DNA of 64,000 nucleotides from Pseudomonas sp. URIL14HWK12:I12 (GTDB lineage: Bacteria > Pseudomonadota > Gammaproteobacteria > Pseudomonadales > Pseudomonadaceae). The notes beneath the pieces were generated by a model. That model was given only the letters and a program-made list of their open reading frames with translations, did no database searches and was not told the origin of the DNA. The DNA lies in NCBI RefSeq assembly GCF_003097135.1, contig NZ_QEQL01000005.1, positions 372,001 to 436,000 on the forward strand. The letters run 5' to 3'. Position numbers and translations under genes: made by a program. This document shows, one piece after another, positions 27,794 through 36,664 of this stretch (position 1 is the stretch's first letter; every line of letters begins with the position of its first letter).

Positions 27794-29041
27794 TCAACCA
27801 GCGTCACGCCCGGTTGTAGCCTCTGTTTGCGAGAGGGCCGGCGCCCTCAGCAGGTCGAGTTCCGGCACATCCAATTTGAGCAGGCGCGCCGCCAGGCTGC
27901 TGGCAATTTCCGCGTTATCTTGATTCGGTAAAGCACGAGCCAGCTGACCTGCCAGGTTCATCACCAGCATGTATTGCGAGTAAACGCCGCCGCTCAACTG
28001 GTAGATCGCGGCGATCAACTCGCGCAGCTGCAGCGGCAAGCGCCAGCGGGCGCGCAAAGCCGAGCCGAACGGCGCGCCATGCTCATCGAGCGACGACTGC
28101 ACCCGATCTTCGTCGAGTTCGCCGCCGGCCATGCGCCATTCCTGCAAGCAGCGAAGCAACGCAAGATCGCCCAGCCGGTGCAGCAGGCCCGCACAGTAGC
28201 AGCGCTGCTGATCCAGTTTCAGCAAGCACGCAAGGGCCTTGGCGAACTCGGCAACCCGCAACGAAAGGCCCAGAAAATGCTCGGCGGGCCGCACCAGTAA
28301 GGGGTCGCTCAGGCGCGCACTGCGGTTGAGTGCCAGGCCCAGCAGCAAATTCATGCTCTGGATACCGCCCAGCCTGTGCAACGCTTGCGACAAGCTTTGC
28401 ACCGGTACGTCACGGTGCATCGCCGCGCTATTGGCGGCGGCGATCAGCACGCCGGTCATCTGGGGGTCTTTGCCCAATCGCTCTTCCAACGCACGCAAAC
28501 CCATCGTTTCGGCGTTCGTCGCCAGTTGGAGCCCCTCTTGCACATCGGCGAACATCGCTCCCCCGCCAGCGTTGGTGCGGCGCTGCTGAAGAAAGGCCTC
28601 CAGGCTGAGGCGCGGCTGCACCGCCGGTAGGGGGCCGCTGGCCTGTTCAGCCCTGCCGAGAAGAAGCTGCTCGAGCCGCCTGCGCAAGCCATCCAGGTGC
28701 AGGGGTTTGCTCAGATAGGCCGTGGGGCTGTGGGGCAGCGCTTCGCGCACGCTGGCCAAGTCACTGCGCTCACTCATGAGAATGAACGGCAAGCCCGGCC
28801 CGCCAGGCGTGGCGCGCACGCTACGCAGCAAATCGAGGCCGTCGATACCGGGCAACTCCCGGCCCGCCAGGATCAAGTCTGCCTTGGTCGCAAGCGCATC
28901 CAGCGCCTGAGGGCCGTCCTTGCAGACCTCCAGGCGCGCATCCCGGCGAACGCTCAGGATCATTTCGCGCAGCATGGCGCGCACCCAAGGGTCTCTTTCG
29001 GCAATTACGATTCGAGGCGGAAGGGAAGCGGTAGCGTTCAC
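27794..29041 (-). CDS. HDOD-domain protein with a pseudo-receiver N-terminus
   Basis: About 415 aa. Residues 8-125 form a receiver fold (RIVIAERDPWVRAMLREMI ... YLSKPLHLDGL), but the phospho-acceptor position is Gly60 in LILAGRELPGIDG, where Asp is normal. The HDOD domain (about 155-360) includes VLIAANSAAMHRD and YCAGLLHRLGDLALL. HDOD proteins often link signalling to motility or surface behaviour. I start at the GTG at 29041, where GAGAA lies about 9 bases upstream; a TTG at 29047 is in frame. Convergent with the fimbrial cluster. Confidence 0.85.
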   Translation of the reverse strand: MNATASLPPRIVIAERDPWVRAMLREMILSVRRDARLEVCKDGPQALDALATKADLILAGRELPGIDGLDLLRSVRATPGGPGLPFILMSERSDLASVREALPHSPTAYLSKPLHLDGLRRRLEQLLLGRAEQASGPLPAVQPRLSLEAFLQQRRTNAGGGAMFADVQEGLQLATNAETMGLRALEERLGKDPQMTGVLIAAANSAAMHRDVPVQSLSQALHRLGGIQSMNLLLGLALNRSARLSDPLLVRPAEHFLGLSLRVAEFAKALACLLKLDQQRCYCAGLLHRLGDLALLRCLQEWRMAGGELDEDRVQSSLDEHGAPFGSALRARWRLPLQLRELIAAIYQLSGGVYSQYMLVMNLAGQLARALPNQDNAEIASSLAARLLKLDVPELDLLRAPALSQTEATTGRDAG

Positions 29042-29180
29042 GAGCAATTCTCGGTTAGGCGGTTATGCCATGCAGCACTTTCAAGGCATGTTCGAAGCCG
29101 ATCATGGGCGGACTCGCTCCTTGCGGCGCGACGAAAGCCAATGGGCAGCCGTATCAGCGTCAATGGGCAGCATTGCCCGG

Positions 29181-29828
29181 CTACAGCACAGCCTCGGCCA
29201 GCAAACCCAGGCCCGTTGCGTAGGCATTGAGCAGTATCGGAGCCAATAACCCCCCGCTAGCCACCCTCGCGGTACCCAGCACTAGGCCAAGCGCGGCCAT
29301 GAACAACATGTGGGCCCCCGCTGTGTCACCGCCAAAGGAATACGCAAACAATGCTGTACTCAGCACGATTGCCAGCAAACGCCCCTTGGGGTGAGCCAGA
29401 TCGAACATTTCCATCACGAAATGCCGGTAGAGCAGTTCTTCGGCGATCGCCGGCAGTGCCAGCAGCATCAAAACGAACAGTACCCCGCCGCGCTCTGGCC
29501 AGGCGGGGCCGGCCGGTGCCGGCCCTGCCTGGCCGGTATCCCACCCAATGGCGCCAGCTTGCACCAGCGTCACCAGTACCCACCCCAGAACCAGGACGGC
29601 CCCCAGCCGGCGCCCTAGAAAAACGCTGACCGTTTGCCCCGGTGTCAGCTGGGTCAGCGCGAGCAGGCCGAGCATCGCAGCAGCCAGACCAAAACCTGCC
29701 AATAGGATCAGAAAACCGTCGGGGTCGGTCTGCGGCAACGCGGTAACCGCCAACTGCGCGGTGTAGAACATCGAAAGGGCGAGGACCCCTCCAGCCCAGC
29801 GCCTGGCTGGCCAAACTATGGTCTGCAC
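29181..29828 (-). CDS. CPBP-family intramembrane glutamic endopeptidase
   Basis: 215 aa with about six hydrophobic segments. The CPBP (Abi) signature is present: EELLYRHF with E130-E131 and R135, then FAYSFGGDTAGAHMLF with H173. Such proteases process prenyl-like or signal substrates in the membrane, and some protect against bacteriocins; the substrate here is unknown. The GTG at 29826-29828 has GGAG 8 bases upstream; longer in-frame starts would add a non-membrane stretch. Confidence 0.88.
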   Translation of the reverse strand: MQTIVWPARRWAGGVLALSMFYTAQLAVTALPQTDPDGFLILLAGFGLAAAMLGLLALTQLTPGQTVSVFLGRRLGAVLVLGWVLVTLVQAGAIGWDTGQAGPAPAGPAWPERGGVLFVLMLLALPAIAEELLYRHFVMEMFDLAHPKGRLLAIVLSTALFAYSFGGDTAGAHMLFMAALGLVLGTARVASGGLLAPILLNAYATGLGLLAEAVL

Positions 29829-30192
29829 GTGCGTATCTCCTTTGCGTAGCGCGCAGCCCTGTAGACCACCTTGGGCGAATGCAAAACTGGGCAAGGCGCG
29901 CCAAGCGGCTGCGGAACAAGCTGGGTTCCAGCTCAATGACGCCATGCAGCCTAAGCAAGAACCGTTGAGGCTCGTATAAGACGGTTCTTAAAAATCACCC
30001 GTGGCCTCGGCGCCGCCGCTGGCAGGCGGGGGCATCTGGTACGGCGCCTTGTGGGGTGTTTTGCAAATTGCGAGTGGCTCATTGCTCAGGCAGAGCGCCG
30101 CCACGCTTATCGCTGCCGTTAGTCATCAACATATCCGTTTGCCTACCCCTTGCCCCAAGGGGGGAACGGTGTCTTGCCTTTCAAGGGGGTCG
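29829..30192. other. Gene-free stretch between CPBP and DUF4303 genes
   Basis: About 360 bases. Small frames on both strands lack ribosome sites and read as low-complexity. It should hold the promoter of the CPBP gene (minus strand) and the end of the DUF4303 transcript. No clear hairpin with a T-run was seen. Confidence 0.5.
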
Positions 30193-31428
30193 CTAACCCT
30201 CCAGCCCCCGACCAGCCTCCTCCCGCACCTGCTCATCGACATCCCCCATCGCCACTCCCAACCCTTCAACCGCTCGATGCGCCTCGTCGCCCTCCAAACT
30301 CCGATTGCTCAACCCCTTCACCGCATGCCGCCGAATAGCAACATGGGGTGAAGCCAAACCTCGCAACGCCTCACTCACATTGGCGGCGGTGGGTTCGATT
30401 TGCCCGTAGGCTTGCCCAAGGCTTTCTTCCACTGCCGTTTGAAGCTCTGGCCGTTGATCAAGCAAGCGCTCGACCGGGGCGTAGTTCAGCACCGGCGGCT
30501 GCACGCCTTGCCAGCGGAAGCTGCCGAAGTTGGCGCATACCCCAGCCACCGCCATGTCGGGGGCCTGCTGCATCAGCCAGTCGAAGTCCTCCAGGTAACC
30601 CAGGGCGGTGGCGCTCCAGTCGCGGGTCGGCGGGTCGTTGGCCTCAATCGCCTGCCGGCGCAGGGCCTGGATAACAGGCGCATCCGCGATGCCGGCCAAG
30701 CCGAGAATGCGTGCAGCGGTGGAAGGCGCTTCCTGGGTGTTGAGCTGCTCGATAAGCGCTGCCTGTGCCGGGCGGCCGTGGGCAACCAACCAGCGCTCTG
30801 CGTCTTCCCCGCAGATGCCATCCCAGCTGCCCAGGCGGCTGACATAGAACGCGACCTGCTCCTCGACCGGCAACGCCGCCACGTCGCGCAGGGTGTTTTC
30901 GATGGCCAGCTCAACAGGGAAGTTAACCTCGAACTGCTGGCGGGTCATGCTGCGCTTGGCCAGGGCGATATCGCCGTCGAAGTCATGAAAAAACACCACA
31001 AAGCCCGGCGCCACGCCAGGGTGCTGGCTGAAGTGGCGGCCCAGGGCCCTGGCGGCGCGGCTAACGGTTACCAGAAAGCGCCGCTCTGCCGCGTGCCATT
31101 GGCGCGGGCCGAGCCGGTTGGCGTAGGTTTGCAGCTGCTCATCAAGCCGCGTGAACGGCTCACCCTCACAGATTTCCCAATCCCAGTGCCAGTCCACCGG
31201 GTTCCACTTCACCGAGCTGAAGCTTTCCTCGCCCCCGTCAGGGGCGGCTTCGGCAAGCGCTTGCAGGCTGTTTGCGGCAAGGCTGGGCAGCGACAGCACC
31301 GCTTCTTCTTCGCGGTAGCTGGCATGGAACGCTGCGGCGTACAACGGGCTGCCCCCTTCATCGAGCAGCGTTTGCAACGCCTGCCTGGCGGCGTCGAACA
31401 ACGCCTGCTCCAGAGCTCTCCAGTTCAT
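30193..31428 (-). CDS. DUF4303 protein with HEAT-like C-terminal repeats
   Basis: 411 aa. The first 170 residues resemble DUF4303 (MNWRALEQALFDAARQAL, then the WNPVDWHWDWE cluster), a family proposed to act as immunity proteins in polymorphic toxin loci. The rest is helical with HEAT-like repeats, for example LRGLASPHVAIRRHAVKGLSNRS and ALRRQAIEANDPPTRDWSATALG. Start at 31428 because GGAG is 7 bases upstream; an ATG directly before it is possible. It forms a pair with the 117-aa gene upstream. No toxin gene is next to it. Confidence 0.75.
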   Translation of the reverse strand: MNWRALEQALFDAARQALQTLLDEGGSPLYAAAFHASYREEEAVLSLPSLAANSLQALAEAAPDGGEESFSSVKWNPVDWHWDWEICEGEPFTRLDEQLQTYANRLGPRQWHAAERRFLVTVSRAARALGRHFSQHPGVAPGFVVFFHDFDGDIALAKRSMTRQQFEVNFPVELAIENTLRDVAALPVEEQVAFYVSRLGSWDGICGEDAERWLVAHGRPAQAALIEQLNTQEAPSTAARILGLAGIADAPVIQALRRQAIEANDPPTRDWSATALGYLEDFDWLMQQAPDMAVAGVCANFGSFRWQGVQPPVLNYAPVERLLDQRPELQTAVEESLGQAYGQIEPTAANVSEALRGLASPHVAIRRHAVKGLSNRSLEGDEAHRAVEGLGVAMGDVDEQVREEAGRGLEG

Positions 31429-31453
31429 CATTCAGCTCCTTGCTGAGCGGGGT

Positions 31454-31807
31454 TCACCCGGCCCGGCCGAGCATCTCCTCGAGGGCGCTCTCCAGGCGGG
31501 CCAATTCAATGTGTTTGCCGCCGTCATATTCAGCGGTGCGCTGTGCACATTCAATAGCCACCTTGAGCCCGCGCGGGGCTTGATGGCCGGGGTATTTGCG
31601 CAGCTCAAGTTCAACGCGGGTCGGGCTTAGCCAGGTGCTGAGGTCTGCTGACCACTGTGGGTTCTGGAAGCCGAACACCACCTGCGCAGCCTGGGTATCG
31701 ATGATGCGCGGCGGGTACACCCAGTGCGAGGGGCCGGCTTCCCACGGGGCGGCCTCGACTTGGTAACGGCCGCCTGGAGATAAAGACAGTATTTCAATGT
31801 TGCTCAT
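31454..31807 (-). CDS. Hypothetical protein paired with the DUF4303 gene
   Basis: 117 aa, starting MSNIEILSLSPGGRYQ, with GAGAGG upstream of the ATG. No domain recognised; the C-terminal helix (HIELARLESALEEMLGRAG) is amphipathic. It precedes the DUF4303 gene by 25 bases on the same strand, so they are probably co-transcribed. A role as a second immunity factor is a guess from context. Confidence 0.7.
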   Translation of the reverse strand: MSNIEILSLSPGGRYQVEAAPWEAGPSHWVYPPRIIDTQAAQVVFGFQNPQWSADLSTWLSPTRVELELRKYPGHQAPRGLKVAIECAQRTAEYDGGKHIELARLESALEEMLGRAG

Positions 31808-32067
31808 GCGCGCCCGGCCTCTCTAAATCAATATTAATAGAGCAATGATGGCATGCCGACATCTATGTTTTTCAAAGGTTCACAAGTTACAGAAATAAAT
31901 AAAATCATACTTTTAATAAAGTTCTAAATTCTGCCGCCGAGGATCTATGAACGTTTAAACGATAAACGGGGTTAGCCGAATGAGCCATACAGAGCCAGGC
32001 GCCTGAGAATAGGGAGCGTTCTCAACGATACACCACCTAACCGAACAATTCCGGCCTTGAGACTTCC

Positions 32068-34054
32068 ATGAACATACTTGCTCCTGCCGTCCACCTCGCT
32101 AACCGATTGCGCTTTCCTACTAAGTTCGGCCTGCTTGCCGCTATCGTTCTGATCCCGCTGGTGCTGCTGGGCACCCGTTCGATCCATCAGATCAACGCAA
32201 GCCTGGAGGTCATTCGCGCGGAGCAGTCGGGCCAGCGCTACCTGATGGATGTAACGCCCATCCTGCGCTTGTCGATGTTGCAACGCGCACTCACCAACCG
32301 CCTGCTCAGCGGTGATAAAACAGCCCAAGCCGAATTCTCAGCCAACCAGGCGAAGCTGGAAGACGCGTTTTCGAAACTGGCCGCCACCGACCGGCTGATG
32401 AGCGCACAGCTGGAAACCGGTGATCGTGTGCAGCGCCTGCACGCGGGTGCACAAGGGTTGGTCGAGCGAGCGAAAGCGGATGCAGACCCTAGCCAGATGT
32501 TCGATGCCTGGAACGATCAACTGATGGAGACGTTGAACTTCGTCTATTACATCTCGGCTACCTCCGGCATGGTGCTGGATGAAGATTACGCATCGCTGTT
32601 CATGATCGACCAGAGCACCTTGAGGCTGCCCCGGCAGATCAACGTCGTCGGGCAATTGCGTGGCCTGGTCAGCGGGATGCAGGACGGCCAGACGATAAGT
32701 GCCAGTGCCGGCGGCGTGATCCGGTCGCTGCTCAAAAATGAAACGCTCATCCATAAAGAACTTCAGCAAAGCCTGACGCTATTGGGCCGCAAAGACCCTG
32801 ACCTGGCCGGGCGTATCCAGGCACCGGTCACTCGAGCTTTCGAAGGGCTGGGCACCTTCCGCACCGACCTGGAAGCAATGCTTGGCACCCCAGGTGCCAG
32901 CCTTGGCGGCATGCAAAATCTGCGGGCCAAGGGCAACGCGGTCGTGGAATCCCTGTACCAGGCGCAAGATACGCTGCAAGACGAACTGCTCAATACACTC
33001 GAGCGCCGCGTGCAGGCCAAAACCTCCGAATCGCGCGCGATTGTGGCCATGCTTGTCGTGCTTACCCTGCTACTGGTGTACCTGTTCAGTGCCATCTACA
33101 GCGCCATGCGCCGCACGATCAACGATGTGCTGGCCGCCACCCGGCTGATCGGCCAAGGCGACCTGAGCGTGCGCATTCAGGTGCGCGGCAAAGATGAAAT
33201 GGCCGACGTGAGCTCGGGGCTTAACCACATGGTGCAGGCCTTCAGCTCATCGCTCAGCCAGGTCGAGCGCAGCTCGCAGTCGGTCTCCGACGCGGCCGAT
33301 CGTATTGGGGTGTCGATTGACCGGGCCAAGCGCTCCATGAGTGCACAGCAAAGCGAAACCGAGCAGGTCGCCACGGCCATCAACGAGATGACCGCGAGCG
33401 TTGCCGATGTAGCGCAGAACACCGAGGGTGCGGCCCACGCTGCCGGGCACGCCAGCCAATCGTCCAACGCCGGCCTGGCGAAAATGCAGGAAACCCGCGT
33501 GACTATCGAAGCGCTGGCCGATGAAGTGGAGCGCAGTGCAGAAAAGGTGTCGGCACTTGCCCAACACAGCCAGCAGATTGGCGGGGTGATCGAGGTGATC
33601 CGCAACATTGCCGACCAAACGAACCTGCTGGCATTGAATGCCGCCATCGAGGCCGCCCGCGCGGGCGAGCAAGGCCGGGGTTTCGCGGTGGTCGCAGACG
33701 AGGTTCGAACCTTGGCCTCGCGCACGCAGAATTCAACCGAAGAGATCCGCCGGATCATCCAGGAGCTGCAGCAGGCTGCGTGCGCACGCCTGCATGGAGT
33801 CTGCCGACCAGGCCTCGACCAGCCTGGATGCAATCAACGAAGGCGTTGAGCAGATCGTGGGAATGAACACCCAGATAGCCAGCGCAGCGGTTCAACAGCA
33901 TGCCGTTTCAGAAGACATCAACCGCAACGTGACGGGGATACGCAACAGCAGTATTGCGCTGATGGAGGGTATAGAAGACAACGCCGTGACGGCACAAGAG
34001 CTTTCGTTGCTGGCGGGGGAAATGCGCACGGTGGTTTCGCGCTTCAAGCTGTAA
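32068..34054 (+). pseudogene. Methyl-accepting chemotaxis protein, frameshifted near its C-terminus
   Basis: The first frame (32068-33849) has TM1 at about 20-40, a four-helix periplasmic sensor, TM2 (VAMLVVLTLLLVYLFSAIYS, about 328-347), HAMP and the signalling hairpin tip (IRNIADQTNLLALNAAIEAA). After LQQAA near 33778 the frame becomes unnatural, while the frame one base over continues as CMESADQASTSLDAINEGV to RFKL at 34054. Inserting CG after GCTGCG would restore the family sequence. If real, the protein loses the last methylation helix, about 90 residues. A sequencing error remains possible. Confidence 0.85.
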
Positions 34055-34063
34055 GGCGATGCC

Positions 34064-34100
34064 AGGGAGGGGCCAACGCGATGGCCCCTCCCTGCTTTTT
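34064..34100 (+). terminator. Intrinsic terminator of the chemoreceptor gene
   Basis: AGGGAGGGGCCA (34064-34075) pairs perfectly with 34082-34093 around a 6-base loop, followed by GC and TTTTT at 34096-34100. Ten bases after the stop. Confidence 0.93.
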
Positions 34101-34147
34101 GGCGGGTCGCGGGTTTGCAGCCCTTGGCGGCAGGGGCGCAACAGGGT

Positions 34148-34414
34148 TCACTGGCATGCCGCCAAAGCCGCCTGCAACTCACCCTCATACCCTAGCCGCT
34201 GCCTGCGCTCGGCCAGCAGCGCCCGCACTTTCACCTCTAGGCTATCGCCCTTGCGCAACCCCTCTGCCGCCCAAGGGGGTGCTGCCACCGCAGGCGCCCG
34301 GCACGGCACCGGTACGGGCACGTGCACCTGCACCACGCGCGGCTCGGGTGCGGCAGTGGGCTGAGCCGCGCAACCGGCCAGCATCAGCGCCGATGCGGCT
34401 ATCAAGCGTCTCAT
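34148..34414 (-). CDS. Rz1-like outer-membrane spanin lipoprotein
   Basis: 88 aa. A lipoprotein signal with lipobox LAGC (MRRLIAASALMLAGCAAQ) and a mature part rich in Pro and Val (PRVVQVHVPVPVPC). This is the o-spanin that, with the Rz protein, fuses inner and outer membranes in the last step of lysis. Its ATG overlaps the Rz stop (ATGA). Last gene of the tailocin operon on the minus strand. Confidence 0.8.
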   Translation of the reverse strand: MRRLIAASALMLAGCAAQPTAAPEPRVVQVHVPVPVPCRAPAVAAPPWAAEGLRKGDSLEVKVRALLAERRQRLGYEGELQAALAACQ

Positions 34415-34812
34415 AGGCCCAGCTCCTGATCGATAAGGCTGCCCGCAGCCGCAGCCGGGTCGCCGCCAGTGCGCTCCTGTTGCAGGCGGTTGGCGGCCTG
34501 ATACTGAGCCCCGGCGGCTCCATGCGCCTGTGAAGCCGCAGCCGTGGCCTTCATGGCCCGCTGTCGTTCGGCGAGCGCCAAGCGCTGGAGAGCCAGGTTC
34601 TGCTCGCCCACCTGCCCCTCGAGCGCGCCACGAGTGGTGTTGCAGCCTGCCAGCGCTTCACCCGCGTGGGCAGCAGCACCCAAGGCGCCTGCCAGCAGCG
34701 GCTGATAATGCCGGGCCGTGAGCCAATACCCTAGCGCAGTGCCAGCCCCCAGGCCGGTGGCAAGCACCAGCACGGCAAAGGCGGGCAACCACCTCCCCTG
34801 CCCGGCCATCAT
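34411..34812 (-). CDS. Rz-like inner-membrane spanin
   Basis: 133 aa. One N-terminal membrane segment (LPAFAVLVLATGLGAGTALGYWL) and a periplasmic helical, Ala/Gln-rich stretch (LALQRLALAERQRAMKATAAA), the i-spanin layout. The ATG at 34812 overlaps the endolysin stop (ATGA). Order endolysin-Rz-Rz1 is the usual lysis cassette. Confidence 0.8.
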   Translation of the reverse strand: MMAGQGRWLPAFAVLVLATGLGAGTALGYWLTARHYQPLLAGALGAAAHAGEALAGCNTTRGALEGQVGEQNLALQRLALAERQRAMKATAAASQAHGAAGAQYQAANRLQQERTGGDPAAAAGSLIDQELGL

Positions 34813-35249
34813 GCCCGGGCCTCGAACATCGCCCGCTCGGCCGCGCGGCGCGTTACCAGGCCAGGCAGCACCTTGCCGCCCGCCCGCACCCAACGGCCGA
34901 ACTGCTCGGCAGCCCCGGCGGGGTCCCCGGCGTTAAGCTTGCGCAGCAGCGTGGAGCGCGCAAAGTTGGCCTCGCCCACGTTGTAGGCAAAGCAAACCAG
35001 TGCATCGAACTGGCCTTGAGCCAACGGCACCCGGGCCAAGCGGCCGACGGCCGCTTCGACACGGCCCAGGTCGGCCTCCAGCCGTTGCAGGGCTTGGGCA
35101 ACGGTAATGCTCATGCCTTCAGTCACACCCTCGGTAGAGCCGTAGCCGATGGCCCATGGCTCGGCCCCGGTGCCAGGGTCAGGGTAGGCCCGCAGGTGCA
35201 GGCCCTCGGAGGACTTGATCAGATCAAGCCCTCGGGGGGAGGTTTTCAT
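34809..35249 (-). CDS. Endolysin, T4-type lysozyme (GH24)
   Basis: 146 aa. E15 in KSSEGLHLRAYPDP and D24 match the catalytic Glu and Asp of GH24. The expected Thr before IGYG is Ala33 (EPWAIGYGS), and the usual His after it is Ser. FDALVCFAYNVG and the C-terminal GKVLPGLVTRRAAERAMF fit phage lysozymes. GGAG lies just upstream of the ATG at 35249. No SAR or signal segment, so it needs a holin. Confidence 0.9.
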   Translation of the reverse strand: MKTSPRGLDLIKSSEGLHLRAYPDPGTGAEPWAIGYGSTEGVTEGMSITVAQALQRLEADLGRVEAAVGRLARVPLAQGQFDALVCFAYNVGEANFARSTLLRKLNAGDPAGAAEQFGRWVRAGGKVLPGLVTRRAAERAMFEARA

Positions 35250-35263
35250 AGTTTTCTCCGGGT

Positions 35264-35290
35264 AAAAATAAACCCGCGCGAGGCGGGTCT
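35264..35290 (-). terminator. Terminator between fibre assembly and lysis genes
   Basis: On the minus strand ACCCGC (35288-35283) pairs with GCGGGT (35277-35272) around 5 bases and runs into TTATTTTTA. It separates the structural genes from the lysis cassette, so lysis genes would need read-through or antitermination. Confidence 0.8.
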
Positions 35291-35347
35291 GAGATCGGGG
35301 CAGCTGAGGGGCTGTGCAGGCTAGGTCGAACCTACCTCCTGCCCCCA

Positions 35348-35869
35348 TCAAGGCCATCCTACTTTCAATGTATCTGCGTCTATCGCCCCTCGTTCTGCCA
35401 TCTGTAGCAATGCAGCTTCACGGTCGAAACAAGCCTGCACGTGGTTTCGTACCCCCATGAAAATTGCAGTCAGCTTTTCAGCGTTGAGTTCAACGAAACC
35501 CGACGATGTCTTCCAGTTGCAGATGTAATTTCGATCTTGCATGCCCGCCAAAGCAGCAGCGGTGATCAATGCCTGGCTTTCTCGCTGAGTATCAATATTC
35601 AGGCCCATTACTTCTATGCCGCTGGTTTCACGCAGGTAGCGTTCCTGAGCGATCAGCGCAGGCCAATCGACCTCCAACGCTGGAGGCTCGCTCAACACGG
35701 GAAACCCGGTGCTGTCAGCAATGATGACTTTCCCTTCCGCTTCCCCAGCCAGTAGATCCTGACGCTGCTGCCCGTCTACTTTCACGGCATCTTCCGGAAG
35801 GTCTTTAATATCGATAAGACGCGTGTCCAAGAAACCGGAAAAACGGGCACTGTAGTAGTAGTTACTCAC
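35348..35869 (-). CDS. Tail fibre assembly-like protein (DUF4376-type C-terminus)
   Basis: 173 aa from the GTG at 35869 with GGAAG 7 bases upstream. The N-terminus (SNYYYSARFSGFLDTRLI) and AEGKVIIADSTGFPVL resemble tail fibre assembly proteins. The C-terminal half resembles DUF4376 (RNYICNWKTSSGFVELNAEKL). Directly follows the fibre gene, as chaperones for receptor-binding fibres do. Together they probably set target range. Confidence 0.75.
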   Translation of the reverse strand: MSNYYYSARFSGFLDTRLIDIKDLPEDAVKVDGQQRQDLLAGEAEGKVIIADSTGFPVLSEPPALEVDWPALIAQERYLRETSGIEVMGLNIDTQRESQALITAAALAGMQDRNYICNWKTSSGFVELNAEKLTAIFMGVRNHVQACFDREAALLQMAERGAIDADTLKVGWP

Positions 35870-35871
35870 GA

Positions 35872-36651
35872 TTATCTTCCTATGGCCAACCATACAAGTT
35901 CACCCGCAGAGCTGGTGTAATTGTTCTGCAGGGAAATCTGAGATTTGTTTAAAATAATGGCACCTGGCGCGTAGGCGCTGGTAGTCGCCATGCTATCGAA
36001 GTTCATGCTTGTGATAACAACATAACCTTCGGTAGGAAAGGTTACGGGCAACGTTACCGTCTTGGTCGGCCCCGCCACCCCCGCGCCTGTAGAGGCTTTG
36101 CCCAGCCCGGTCACCGCCCCCCATTGAATGACGACCCCCGACATCCAAGTTGGAAGTGCAATGTAGCCGCTCTTGGCTATCGACGCCGAAAACCCGTATC
36201 TCAACTTCTTAGGGGTCACGATGGTTGTGTCGTCCTGCCCTTCGGTCACTTGCGCCTGAGATGAAATTTTCGCCAAACCCAGAGCAGACTCCGTCGCTTG
36301 TTTCAGAAAGCCGCCGAACCACAGTTTGATCTTTTTAACGGTCACGAACTTGCTGTCGTCCACGCCTTCATCGAAGTCGGCGCTTGTGGCAATGCTGGCG
36401 ATCCCAGCTTTCTCTTCGGTGGCCGCTGGCGCCGCTTTTGAAGCGATACTTGCTATCGCCGTTAGAAGTTGGGAGGTCTCGCTCTCCGACGGTGCCAGCC
36501 CTGCCGCGGCTATCACTGCCAGAATCTCATCGGTAACCGAATTCCCCCACTCCGCCGGAATCAACGACCCCACCACCCCCGCGGCCGAATCCTCATCCAC
36601 AAACTTCCCATTGACCAACCCTACGTTGGCCACACTCTTTGGATAATCCAT
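35872..36651 (-). CDS. Tail fibre (receptor-binding protein)
   Basis: 259 aa. MDYPKSVANVGLVNGKFVDED is a common N-terminus for short Pseudomonas tail fibres. Two similar segments (FVTVKKIKLWFGGFLKQATES and TIVTPKKLRYGF) are fibre-type repeats, and the last 110 residues resemble gp53-like fibre C-domains. Short for a phage fibre. It should bind the target cell surface. Confidence 0.82.
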   Translation of the reverse strand: MDYPKSVANVGLVNGKFVDEDSAAGVVGSLIPAEWGNSVTDEILAVIAAAGLAPSESETSQLLTAIASIASKAAPAATEEKAGIASIATSADFDEGVDDSKFVTVKKIKLWFGGFLKQATESALGLAKISSQAQVTEGQDDTTIVTPKKLRYGFSASIAKSGYIALPTWMSGVVIQWGAVTGLGKASTGAGVAGPTKTVTLPVTFPTEGYVVITSMNFDSMATTSAYAPGAIILNKSQISLQNNYTSSAGELVWLAIGR

Positions 36652-36664
36652 CTACTTTCCCTCT

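Noticed and set aside
30001..30351. Plus-strand frame of 116 aa
   Set aside because: Overlaps the real DUF4303 gene on the other strand and reads as an antisense shadow.
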